This document shows positions 27,347-34,624 of a stretch of 64,000 bases of DNA, one piece after another. The stretch comes from JADHLJ01 sp038146985. Lineage in GTDB: Bacteria; Pseudomonadota; Alphaproteobacteria; Thalassobaculales; Thalassobaculaceae. The DNA lies in the NCBI GenBank assembly GCA_038146985.1, contig JAYQSQ010000012.1:309365-373364 (forward strand). The letters run 5' to 3'. A program made the position numbers and the translations under genes. A model generated the notes under the pieces. It was not told the origin of the DNA and searched no databases. It saw only the letters and a program-made list of their open reading frames with translations. The stretch's first letter is position 1; each line of letters begins with the position of its first letter.

Positions 27347-28147
27347 ATGAGCAAACGGCTTGAGAACAAGATCGCCATCGTCACCGGAGCCGGCTGCGTC
27401 GGGCCCGGCTGGGGCAACGGCCGCTCGATCACCTACCGGTTCATCGAGGAAGGCGCCCAGGTCTTCGCCGTCGACCGGTCGGAAAGCGCGCTTGAGGAAA
27501 CCGTGGAACGCACCGCGTCGCTGGGCGCGGACCTGCCGACCCATATCTGCGACGTCACCGACAGCGCCTCGGTGAAGGCCATGGTCGATGCTTGTATCGC
27601 CCGGTACGGCCGGATCGACATCCTGGTGAACAATGTCGGCGGCTCGGCGGCGGGCGGACCGGTGGAAATGTCCGAAGAGGTCTGGGACGCGCAGATCGAC
27701 CACAATCTGAAAAGCGTTTTCCTGACCTGCAAGCACGTGCTGCCGCACATGGAAGCCCAGGGAAGCGGCGCGATCGTCAATCTCGCCTCGACCTCGGCGA
27801 TCCGTTGGACCGGCTCGGCCCAGGTCGCCTACGCCGCCACCAAGGCCGGCGTGATCCAGCTTTCCAAGGTCGTGGCGATGCAATACGCCCCCAAGGGGAT
27901 CCGCGTGAACAGTATCGTTCCGGGCCAGCTTCATACGCCCATGGTCGAAGTGCGCCTGGCCGGCCAGCGCGCCGGCGGCGATGTCGAAAAACTCCTTCAG
28001 CAGCGCCTCGCCCGCATTCCGCTCGGCTTCATGGGCGACGGGCGCGACACCGCCAACGCCGCCGTCTATCTCGCGTCCGATGAGGCCCGGTGGGTCACCG
28101 GAACCGAGATCATTCTGGACGGCGGCATGTCCGTGCGCGCGGGATAG
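27347..28147 (+). CDS. Short-chain dehydrogenase/reductase
   Basis: This 266-residue SDR has an extended cofactor loop (VTGAGCVGPGWGNGRSITYRF), NNVGG in DILVNNVGGSA, catalytic Ser in NLASTSAIRWTG and YAATKAG with the Tyr/Lys pair. The acidic FAVDRSE after the second strand suggests NAD. It directly follows leuCD by 21 bases and could act on the hydroxyacid that leuCD makes. It is the last gene before the AT-rich leader of the next cluster. Confidence 0.9.
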   Translation: MSKRLENKIAIVTGAGCVGPGWGNGRSITYRFIEEGAQVFAVDRSESALEETVERTASLGADLPTHICDVTDSASVKAMVDACIARYGRIDILVNNVGGSAAGGPVEMSEEVWDAQIDHNLKSVFLTCKHVLPHMEAQGSGAIVNLASTSAIRWTGSAQVAYAATKAGVIQLSKVVAMQYAPKGIRVNSIVPGQLHTPMVEVRLAGQRAGGDVEKLLQQRLARIPLGFMGDGRDTANAAVYLASDEARWVTGTEIILDGGMSVRAG

Positions 28148-28485
28148 GTCGGCCCCGCCGTGCCCCCTATGACGTTGCGGCGATAAAAGCCTATACCGAA
28201 ACATCAATCCGTCACCGCCCTGGTGAAGGCACCAACTGATCCCACCACACGACGGGCTCGGGCGCTCACGTTTTGACGTCCGAAAATTTACACACACCAT
28301 TTTAAACGATAACTACTATCGTAACCTTTTTTATCACAATACCGATTGTTAACGAATAGTTTGCGAACCTCAGTCATTTATAACGGTATTTTCCTGGCAT
28401 TTTGTGGAAATTTTTTTGTCAATGGATAGTTTCTTATTCGCCGGTAGCCTTTCAAGGTCGCAGCAAAGAGTGGGACTCAGACGCC
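28148..28485 (+). promoter_or_regulatory. AT-rich leader of the five-gene cluster, with a perfect inverted repeat
   Basis: This 338-base stretch has no gene. From about 28270 to 28440 it is strikingly richer in A and T than anything else in the window, with runs such as CTTTTTTATC and AATTTTTTTG. A perfect inverted repeat, ACGATA-ACTAC-TATCGT, lies at 28306-28322 and could be an operator. The region probably holds the promoter of the genes that start at 28486. I could not fix one -35/-10 pair with confidence. Confidence 0.55.
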
Positions 28486-29847
28486 ATGGAAAACTCCATT
28501 GCCGCCGAAACCTTGTCGTTCTTCCAGAACTTCTCGGCTCGCGACAGCCGGGTGGACCGCCTCCAGGGCGAACGGGACGGGGAACGGAACTACCCTCCCC
28601 GCGACGCGACAACGTTCTCGACCTATGAGCAGACCAGGATCGCCGAGGCGCGCAGCGCCGTCACCCAATACACGCGCCGCATGCGTCAGACGATCGATCG
28701 CATCAACACACAGATCAAAGAGAAGACCCTACTGCGCGACCAGGATTACGGAAGCCAGAAGCGGTCTCTCAACGACGAGCAATCAAGCCGCCTGAAGCAG
28801 CTTGGAGCCGTATCCGGGATGGAAAGCCAGGAACATGCGGAATTGGCGCGCGACCTCGAGGAGAAAGTGCAGATCCAGCGCCGCATGGTCCATCGCTATG
28901 GGCGCGCTCCCAAGCTCACGCTCCACGAGCCGCTGTTCACCCATTGGACATTGACCTTCATCTCGCAGCCCTATGTCGCGTGCCTGTTCTTCCTCGCCGT
29001 CCTTGAAATCCCGATCAACTCCCTGGCCATCGAACTCGCCATGTCGGTGGTGCCGCCGATCACCTGGATGATCGCCTTCCTGATCGGCGTGGTCTTCGTG
29101 CTGATCGCGCATTTCATGGGCGTCCATATCCGGCGCCTCGCGTCCGGAACAATGCTCGAGGGATTCTGGCGCCTCATCGCCATCTCGCTCGCCCTGCTCT
29201 TGAGCGCCCTGATGATCTACATCCTCTTCGCCATGCGCGGTATCGCAACCGATCTTCTCTCCCCGGAGGCCCAGACCGGCCTCAACCTGTTGGGTGCACC
29301 GCCGGCTCAGCCGAGCCAGGACGCCGGTGGTTTCATTTTTTCGTTTCTTGAGGAGCCGATCAGGAAATACCTCAACATCTCCGGCGATGGCTTGTTCTCG
29401 AACGAGGTCAAGATCGCCCAGCTGCTCCTGTTGATGCTGAACCTGCTGGTCCTGGTGATCGGAACGGTCCTGTCTTTCGTCCGCCACGATCCGATCCAGG
29501 AAATGGAGGCGGCGGCCATGTCGCTTCTGGCGTCGCGCCGCCGCATCAACCGGTTTCTGCGGGCCTTCGGCAAGGCGCAGACGCGGATCATTGAGGAATT
29601 CGGCAAACGGATCACCGAACTGCAACGCGAGGCGGACCAACTGAACAACGAGGTCGAGACTCTGGAGAACCTGCGCGAACAGTACTTCGCCCAGATGGAC
29701 AATGACGTGGGTCAGATCTTCTCGGTGCTGGCGGAACAGCTCACCGCCTATCAGGACGGCAACCGCGGCAAGAGAAGCGCCGACGCGCCGGCCTATTTCG
29801 GCCGCGCGGGCATGCGGCAACTCGGCAAGGAGATCCTGGCGGAATGA
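28486..29847 (+). CDS. Four-helix membrane protein with coiled-coil ends (cluster gene 1)
   Basis: This 453-residue protein is not recognised. Residues 50-135 form a charged heptad-like coiled coil. Hydrophobic spans lie at about 157-185, 191-212, 226-250 and 308-332. The region 337-415 is again strongly helical and charged (FGKRITELQREADQLNNEVETLENLREQ). The layout suggests cytosolic coiled-coil arms on both sides of a membrane hairpin bundle, as in scaffold or sensor proteins. The ATG at 28486 is chosen over an upstream frame that enters AT-rich leader. Its stop overlaps the next start as ATGA, so it is coupled to cluster gene 2. Confidence 0.75.
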   Translation: MENSIAAETLSFFQNFSARDSRVDRLQGERDGERNYPPRDATTFSTYEQTRIAEARSAVTQYTRRMRQTIDRINTQIKEKTLLRDQDYGSQKRSLNDEQSSRLKQLGAVSGMESQEHAELARDLEEKVQIQRRMVHRYGRAPKLTLHEPLFTHWTLTFISQPYVACLFFLAVLEIPINSLAIELAMSVVPPITWMIAFLIGVVFVLIAHFMGVHIRRLASGTMLEGFWRLIAISLALLLSALMIYILFAMRGIATDLLSPEAQTGLNLLGAPPAQPSQDAGGFIFSFLEEPIRKYLNISGDGLFSNEVKIAQLLLLMLNLLVLVIGTVLSFVRHDPIQEMEAAAMSLLASRRRINRFLRAFGKAQTRIIEEFGKRITELQREADQLNNEVETLENLREQYFAQMDNDVGQIFSVLAEQLTAYQDGNRGKRSADAPAYFGRAGMRQLGKEILAE

Positions 29848-30698
29848 CGCACACCCATGCTGTTCTGGCGGTCGGTCTGGCCGTGGCGCTGCTCACCCTG
29901 GTCGGCGGTGCGACCAACGCGCGCGCCCAGGACCTGGCAAACTACTGTTCGGGCCCGGTACCGCCGGCGACCGTGCTGCTGGTCGATCAGACGGAGGCCT
30001 TCGACGCCACCGACCGCAAACGCTTCGCCGACGGGATGGATACTTTCTTCCGCCAGCTGCGGCCCGGCCAGGTCGTCGACATCTATCCGATCGGGGAAAC
30101 CGCCAGCGTTCTGGCCTCGGTTTTCTCAATGTGCGTTCCGGGATGCGCCGACGAGATCGAGCCCGGATCAAAGAACTGGAAGACCATCTGCTCCAGGCTG
30201 CGCATTCAGCGCGACAAGCGGCTTTTCCAGCGTGCTTTCGTCGAGAAAATGCGCGAACTCCTGAACAGTTCCACCAAGGCGAATGGAACCGCCATCCTCG
30301 GGACGTTGGAGCAACTGAATATCCAGTATCCGAACGGACAACTGGTCAATCTGACGATTTTCTCGGACATGCTGGAATTCACCCCGCCGGAATATCGCGC
30401 CAACAACCCTTTCAGCAATTTCGTGATCAATGCCTTCGATGATGAAGCCGCGGAACAGCTTCTGCGCCGAGCGCGTGGTCCGCTCGAGGCGGCGACGGCC
30501 TTTCGCGGCGCGGAGGTGGTTGTGTTCGGCATCGGCAAACGCCTCGGCCGCAAGACGCTGATCGACCAGGACAAGAGCATTACCGAAGTCGAACTGCCGC
30601 AACCGGCCTCGCGGGCATTTCTCGACTTCTGGCGGAAGCTTTTCACCACCGTTCTCGGCGTCCGCGAAGACCGTCTGCTCATGACCTTGAACTACTGA
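29844..30698 (+). CDS. Exported VWA-like protein with degenerate metal site (cluster gene 2)
   Basis: This 284-residue protein has a clear signal peptide: a hydrophobic core at 7-20 and a likely cut after NARA at residue 28. The mature part begins with a strand and an acidic turn, VLLVDQTEAFD (residues 44-54), where a von Willebrand A domain would carry DxSxS. GTAILGTLEQL (148-158) and NLTIFSDMLEF (169-179) fit the second and third metal-site positions. The Ser residues are replaced, so metal binding is uncertain. Cys35, Cys97, Cys101 and Cys116 could form disulfides in the periplasm. It overlaps cluster gene 1 and lies 50 bases before gene 3. Confidence 0.65.
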   Translation: MTHTHAVLAVGLAVALLTLVGGATNARAQDLANYCSGPVPPATVLLVDQTEAFDATDRKRFADGMDTFFRQLRPGQVVDIYPIGETASVLASVFSMCVPGCADEIEPGSKNWKTICSRLRIQRDKRLFQRAFVEKMRELLNSSTKANGTAILGTLEQLNIQYPNGQLVNLTIFSDMLEFTPPEYRANNPFSNFVINAFDDEAAEQLLRRARGPLEAATAFRGAEVVVFGIGKRLGRKTLIDQDKSITEVELPQPASRAFLDFWRKLFTTVLGVREDRLLMTLNY

Positions 30699-30748
30699 CA
30701 AGCAAGCCGCCACGCGCATAACCCGCGCCCCAGGGGAGCAACTTCGAA

Positions 30749-31582
30749 ATGGCCAATTCTTCGTCTCGAAAGATCACCGAGGTGTGCTTCGTTCTGGAGC
30801 CCTCGCCGATCGAGCACCTTGAGGATTCACGGTATCAGAACTGGTTGCATCGAGAGTCGTCGCTATCCGCCGATACACCGGTCACATCCGCCAAGAAGCA
30901 GGGATTTGAGTACTGGACCACTGCCGCAGCGGCCTTCCCGGATGTTGGAGTGCTGGCGAAGTATTTCGACCAGCTTATCGAGCCCGCCGTCGACGGCAAC
31001 GGCTTCAGGATCGTCCGCTCCTCGCAGATCAGCACCTCTCATTTCGTCACGCGCCAGCATCTGCAACTGGCCCGCGACGCCGAGTTGATGATCGCCAATC
31101 TCTCGGCGGCGGACCCGGTCGTCTACTATTGCGTGGCCTATCGCCTGCGTTGCCGAGAGGATCTCAACAACGATCACGGCACGATCTTCGTGCGCCACAC
31201 GAGCTGCAAGCCGCTGCTGGACAATCTGAAGGTCCAGACCGTCCCGTTCGGGCTTTCCAAGGAGATCGTCTCGACGCCGCCGTTGCCTGTGTCGATCGAT
31301 GATCTGGAACGCGAGAGCGACCGCGTGGTCAACGAGGCGCGGCGGGCGCTTACGGACTGCGTATCGAATTATTTCGCCGTCGCGCGGGCATCCGAGGCTC
31401 CGGCGGAACCGCATGCGCATCGCCCATCGGCCGAGCCTTCAGTCTCCGCATCACGCCCCCAGCCCATGGATGAAGAGGAACAGAAGCGCCTCGCCAGGGA
31501 ATTCGCGCGCCAATTGCGCTCGGAACTCAGCAAGGATCTCACCAGCGTCATGCGCGAAGTCGCCAGAAGGTACTATGGATAG
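30749..31582 (+). CDS. Cytosolic TIR-like/deoxyribosyltransferase-like fold protein without the usual Glu (cluster gene 3)
   Basis: This 277-residue soluble protein shows the pattern of TIR-like and nucleoside deoxyribosyltransferase-like domains. It has KYFDQLIEPAVDGNGFRIVRS (71-91), then RQHLQLARDAELMIANLSAADPVVYYCVAYRLR (102-134). Such proteins usually read D-L-x-x-x-N-P-N-V-x-Y-E-L-G, with Glu as the catalytic residue. Here the site is DPVVYYCVAY, with Cys in place of Glu, so it may bind rather than cleave nucleotide. A Pro/Ala-rich linker (214-240) and a charged helix (241-275) end it. AGGGGAG precedes the ATG. The assignment is by pattern only. Confidence 0.5.
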   Translation: MANSSSRKITEVCFVLEPSPIEHLEDSRYQNWLHRESSLSADTPVTSAKKQGFEYWTTAAAAFPDVGVLAKYFDQLIEPAVDGNGFRIVRSSQISTSHFVTRQHLQLARDAELMIANLSAADPVVYYCVAYRLRCREDLNNDHGTIFVRHTSCKPLLDNLKVQTVPFGLSKEIVSTPPLPVSIDDLERESDRVVNEARRALTDCVSNYFAVARASEAPAEPHAHRPSAEPSVSASRPQPMDEEEQKRLAREFARQLRSELSKDLTSVMREVARRYYG

Positions 31583-31654
31583 GCAAGCACATCCCGCGGG
31601 CCGGCGCCCTCGGCCGGCAGGCGATGCGCCCTGCAAGGTTCGAAAGCCCGGCGC

Positions 31655-32668
31655 ATGAACCCGTTCGGCGAAACGCCGGCGTCGAAGAGACTGCGCTGGA
31701 TCAACCTTCTTTTCAGTTCAGTGTTTCTGATCGTGGGCATACCGGCGATCCTTCTCGCGACCTCGGACGTGTACGACCCTCCCCTACCCCGAACCGGTCT
31801 TTCGACCGCCACACAACCCGTCCAGCCGCCGCAGACACCGGCTCCAAGCGTCTCGCAGAGCATCACCGGTCAAAACGGCGGGAGCACAAGTTCCGCTCCA
31901 GCCGCCCAGAATCCACCAAGCCCACCTGCGACATCTTCGAACACGCCGGCCCCACCAACCACACCGGTCGCCAGCCCCCCTAATACCGCCTGGTCAATCA
32001 CGGAAAAGCTGTTCGCGTTGGGCAAGTCGGGATTCCTGATCATCGCGGTCTATTCGGCCTTCTCGATTTTTCTGATCGCCGCCGCGCATATCCTCTACGG
32101 CAGGCATGTCCGCGCGGCGCCCGCGCAAGCCCATCCCGAACCGAGGTTGACGCGGCGGGATATCGCGGCAGCGGCCGGCTGGAGATCCTCGACGCTCTAC
32201 TTCGTCGGTTTCCTTGGAACCCTTTGGGCCCTGGCTCTCAGTTTCGCGGCAATGGATCTTGGAAATCTCACGACCGAAATCTCCCGTCAGACCATCCTGA
32301 TCCTGCTTCACAAGGTCGGCGCCGCACTGACCTCCACGATCTTCGGTCTCGCCACGCGAAACTTCTTCGAAGCCTGGTTCGGGCCGGCGCCGCCCGACCC
32401 GAGAACCGGCGGCTGTTGCGGAACGGCGAAGAAGAAGCCGGCGTGCTGTGGGGGCAACCCAGGCCCGGACGGGCCATGCGCCGGCGGCGGCGCGGCCGAG
32501 GCGGCGCCAACCGCAGCGGACCCTCTGGGGAACACGCCTCCGCCCGAGACCGCACAAGCACAAAGCCAGAAGCCGAAACCGCGTTACCAGGACGACCTGT
32601 CGGTTTGGACGGACAATCTTTTGGGTTGGGGGATCAGGCGGGGCCAGGGCGACCGTGGACGACGATAG
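31655..32668 (+). CDS. MotA/ExbB/TolQ-like membrane protein with Pro/Ser/Thr linker and Cys-rich tail (cluster gene 4)
   Basis: This 337-residue protein has a first helix at about 15-36, a Pro/Ser/Thr-rich linker at 42-112, a second helix at 125-148, and two more at about 178-200 and 212-236. The last pair reads YFVGFLGTLWALALSFAAMD and KVGAALTSTIFGLATRNFF. This recalls the G-x-L-G-T-x-x-G and A-L-x-T-T-x-x-G-L motifs of proton-channel subunits MotA, ExbB and TolQ. The tail at 252-276 holds CC, CC and C, possibly a metal site. It overlaps the next gene by 14 bases. The motor-family call rests on motif shape. Confidence 0.55.
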   Translation: MNPFGETPASKRLRWINLLFSSVFLIVGIPAILLATSDVYDPPLPRTGLSTATQPVQPPQTPAPSVSQSITGQNGGSTSSAPAAQNPPSPPATSSNTPAPPTTPVASPPNTAWSITEKLFALGKSGFLIIAVYSAFSIFLIAAAHILYGRHVRAAPAQAHPEPRLTRRDIAAAAGWRSSTLYFVGFLGTLWALALSFAAMDLGNLTTEISRQTILILLHKVGAALTSTIFGLATRNFFEAWFGPAPPDPRTGGCCGTAKKKPACCGGNPGPDGPCAGGGAAEAAPTAADPLGNTPPPETAQAQSQKPKPRYQDDLSVWTDNLLGWGIRRGQGDRGRR

Positions 32669-33785
32669 CGACGATTTCATCATCTCGAACACCCTGACCG
32701 AGCTTGCCTTGGTGCTGCTTTTCGCGTTCGGCATGATCGCGGCGGTCTACCAGTTCAATGTCTCGCTGCCGCGCGCCGCCGACCCGGGTGTCCGGGGCGG
32801 CAGTGGCGTCGGACCGAACGCCGGGTCCAGCCCACTGCCGCCGGATCCGGTCTTCGCGCGAAAGACCCTTCGGGTGAACGTCGTCGACGAACAATGGGAC
32901 CGATATTTCCAACGCATTGAGGAGGTTCGGGCCAACGCGACCTTCGCCGACCCCAATCCGTGTTTCGTGTGGATCCGCGACCGCGACAGCACCCCGAGAC
33001 GCTTTCGAACCGCCGATTTCGGATTTTCCGCCCACGTCACCGCAAGCACCGGCGGCCAGGCGGTCCAGTCGAACACGGTTGTCGGATATATCGATCCGAC
33101 GGTCTCCATCAGCGCGCTGGGCATTTTCGTCACGCCGGACACGACCGTGTCCCCGCCGACACTGATTTTCGAAGCTCAGGCCCGGCTGGACATCGTGCGC
33201 GGTGACTTCCTGCCGACCCGCGCGATCTGGAACCGCTGGAACGATGCCAAGAACCGCGCCGACTATCTCACCGAGTTCATAGGTGAGCTGAACACGACGG
33301 TTCGTGGCATTCCTCCGTCAACCCGGTTTGACGACGTCATCCGCCCGATCCTCGATTTCATGCGGGACCGAAGCATCACCTGCGGATTTCACGTCGATCT
33401 GCATGGCGCGGTCGCGAGGTTCAATGATCCGGAGACCGAATCAAGCTTCGCCGATGCTCTTGTCCACCAGCTGACACCGCAGACACCGGCTTTCCAACGA
33501 GAGCTCGCCTGCCCGACACTCGCCGCACTCTTCCCGGCTAAAAAGATCTCCGTCTACCGCCTGAGCGGCACCAGGCGCGTGTTGCGCAGCGGCGGGAACC
33601 TGGTGGTAGCGGAAGGCCCGGCGATGGCGGACCCGGTCGCGGTCGCGGTCTGCCAGGCGCAGCGCGATCTGTTGCGGGCCAGCGTTCCGATCCTTCGGGC
33701 TGCCAGCCCGCCAGGCGGCACCGCCACCGCCTATCCGAACCTGTTCTGGAACACCATCCGAAGCGCGCACCCACGCGAACTGTGA
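32655..33785 (+). CDS. Single-span MotB/ExbD-like membrane protein with unknown periplasmic domain (cluster gene 5)
   Basis: This 376-residue protein starts at a GTG within the end of gene 4. An acidic head (DDDSDD) is followed by IISNTLTELALVLLFAFGMIAAVYQ. The Glu at residue 16, just inside the helix, sits where ExbD, TolR and MotB place the Asp that carries protons. After a Pro/Gly-rich linker (40-65) there are about 300 periplasmic residues of no recognised family. The OmpA-like peptidoglycan-binding motif of MotB or ZorB is not visible. The upstream frame to 32448 is rejected because it overlaps gene 4 heavily and encodes only basic junk. Confidence 0.55.
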   Translation: MDDDSDDFIISNTLTELALVLLFAFGMIAAVYQFNVSLPRAADPGVRGGSGVGPNAGSSPLPPDPVFARKTLRVNVVDEQWDRYFQRIEEVRANATFADPNPCFVWIRDRDSTPRRFRTADFGFSAHVTASTGGQAVQSNTVVGYIDPTVSISALGIFVTPDTTVSPPTLIFEAQARLDIVRGDFLPTRAIWNRWNDAKNRADYLTEFIGELNTTVRGIPPSTRFDDVIRPILDFMRDRSITCGFHVDLHGAVARFNDPETESSFADALVHQLTPQTPAFQRELACPTLAALFPAKKISVYRLSGTRRVLRSGGNLVVAEGPAMADPVAVAVCQAQRDLLRASVPILRAASPPGGTATAYPNLFWNTIRSAHPREL

Positions 33786-33863
33786 GCCGATCGCCGGGTG
33801 GACCGGCGCGCCGGCGCCGGATACCGTGGCCACGACGTTCTTGGCATTCCGGGGGATGATGAC

Positions 33864-34574
33864 ATGGCGGATTGCGTTTTGGTCACCGGCGGCTCGCGCA
33901 ATATCGGGCGGGCGATCTGCGAGAGACTGTCGGAGGACGGCCATCGGGTCGTGCAGTTCGACCTGCTGGAGCCGGAGAATTCCGGCGCCGCGGAATTCGT
34001 CAAAGTCGATCTTTCCGACGGGACCGCCACCGCCGCCGCGCTTTCCCAGCTCACCGGCAGCCATCGGATCATCCGCCTGGTGAACAATGTCGGCATCGCC
34101 GGTACCGCCGACCTGGAGGCGCTGGACCTCGATGCCTATGACAGGGTGATGCGTCTGAATACCCGCACCGCCGTGCAATGCGCCCAGGCCGTGATGCCGG
34201 GCATGAAAGCCGCCGGGTTTGGGCGGATCGTCAACATCGCCAGCCGCGCCGTCAACGGCATCGCCGGCACCTCCGCCTATGCCGCGAGCAAGGCGGCCCT
34301 GGTCGGATTGACGAGGACCTGGGCGATGGAATTCGCGCCGGCCGGGATCACGTCGAACGCGGTGGCGCCGGGGCCCATCGACACCGAATTGTTCCGGGGC
34401 GCCTACACGCCGGAACTCATGGAGAAGACCCGGGCCGCCATTCCCGTCGGCCGGATCGGCCTGCCCGCCGATGTCGCCAACGCGGTCTCGTTCCTGCTGG
34501 ACGACCGCAGCGGCTTCATCAACGGCCAGGTTCTCTATTGCTGCGGCGGATTGTCGATCGGCCGGGCGGCGTAG
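33864..34574 (+). CDS. Short-chain dehydrogenase/reductase
   Basis: This 236-residue SDR has the cofactor loop VTGGSRNIGRAICERL, the NNVG motif, catalytic Ser in NIASRAVNG and YAASKAAL with the Tyr/Lys pair. GGGGGA precedes the ATG at 33864, and the open frame from 33798 is non-homologous. It lies 78 bases after the five-gene cluster on the same strand but is an ordinary metabolic enzyme, so it probably marks the cluster's right border. Confidence 0.88.
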   Translation: MADCVLVTGGSRNIGRAICERLSEDGHRVVQFDLLEPENSGAAEFVKVDLSDGTATAAALSQLTGSHRIIRLVNNVGIAGTADLEALDLDAYDRVMRLNTRTAVQCAQAVMPGMKAAGFGRIVNIASRAVNGIAGTSAYAASKAALVGLTRTWAMEFAPAGITSNAVAPGPIDTELFRGAYTPELMEKTRAAIPVGRIGLPADVANAVSFLLDDRSGFINGQVLYCCGGLSIGRAA

Positions 34575-34624
34575 ACAGGGATAAGTGGCGTGGCCTCGCC
34601 CGCGGACCCGCCGTTCCTCCCGGA

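Noticed and set aside
32448..32654. Longer N-terminus for the MotB/ExbD-like protein
   Set aside because: It would overlap gene 4 by more than 200 bases and adds only basic, low-complexity residues. The GTG at 32655 puts an acidic head directly before the membrane helix.
28486..33785. Prophage or integrative element
   Set aside because: No integrase, transposase, phage structural gene, flanking direct repeat or tRNA junction is visible. An acquired module is possible but unproven.
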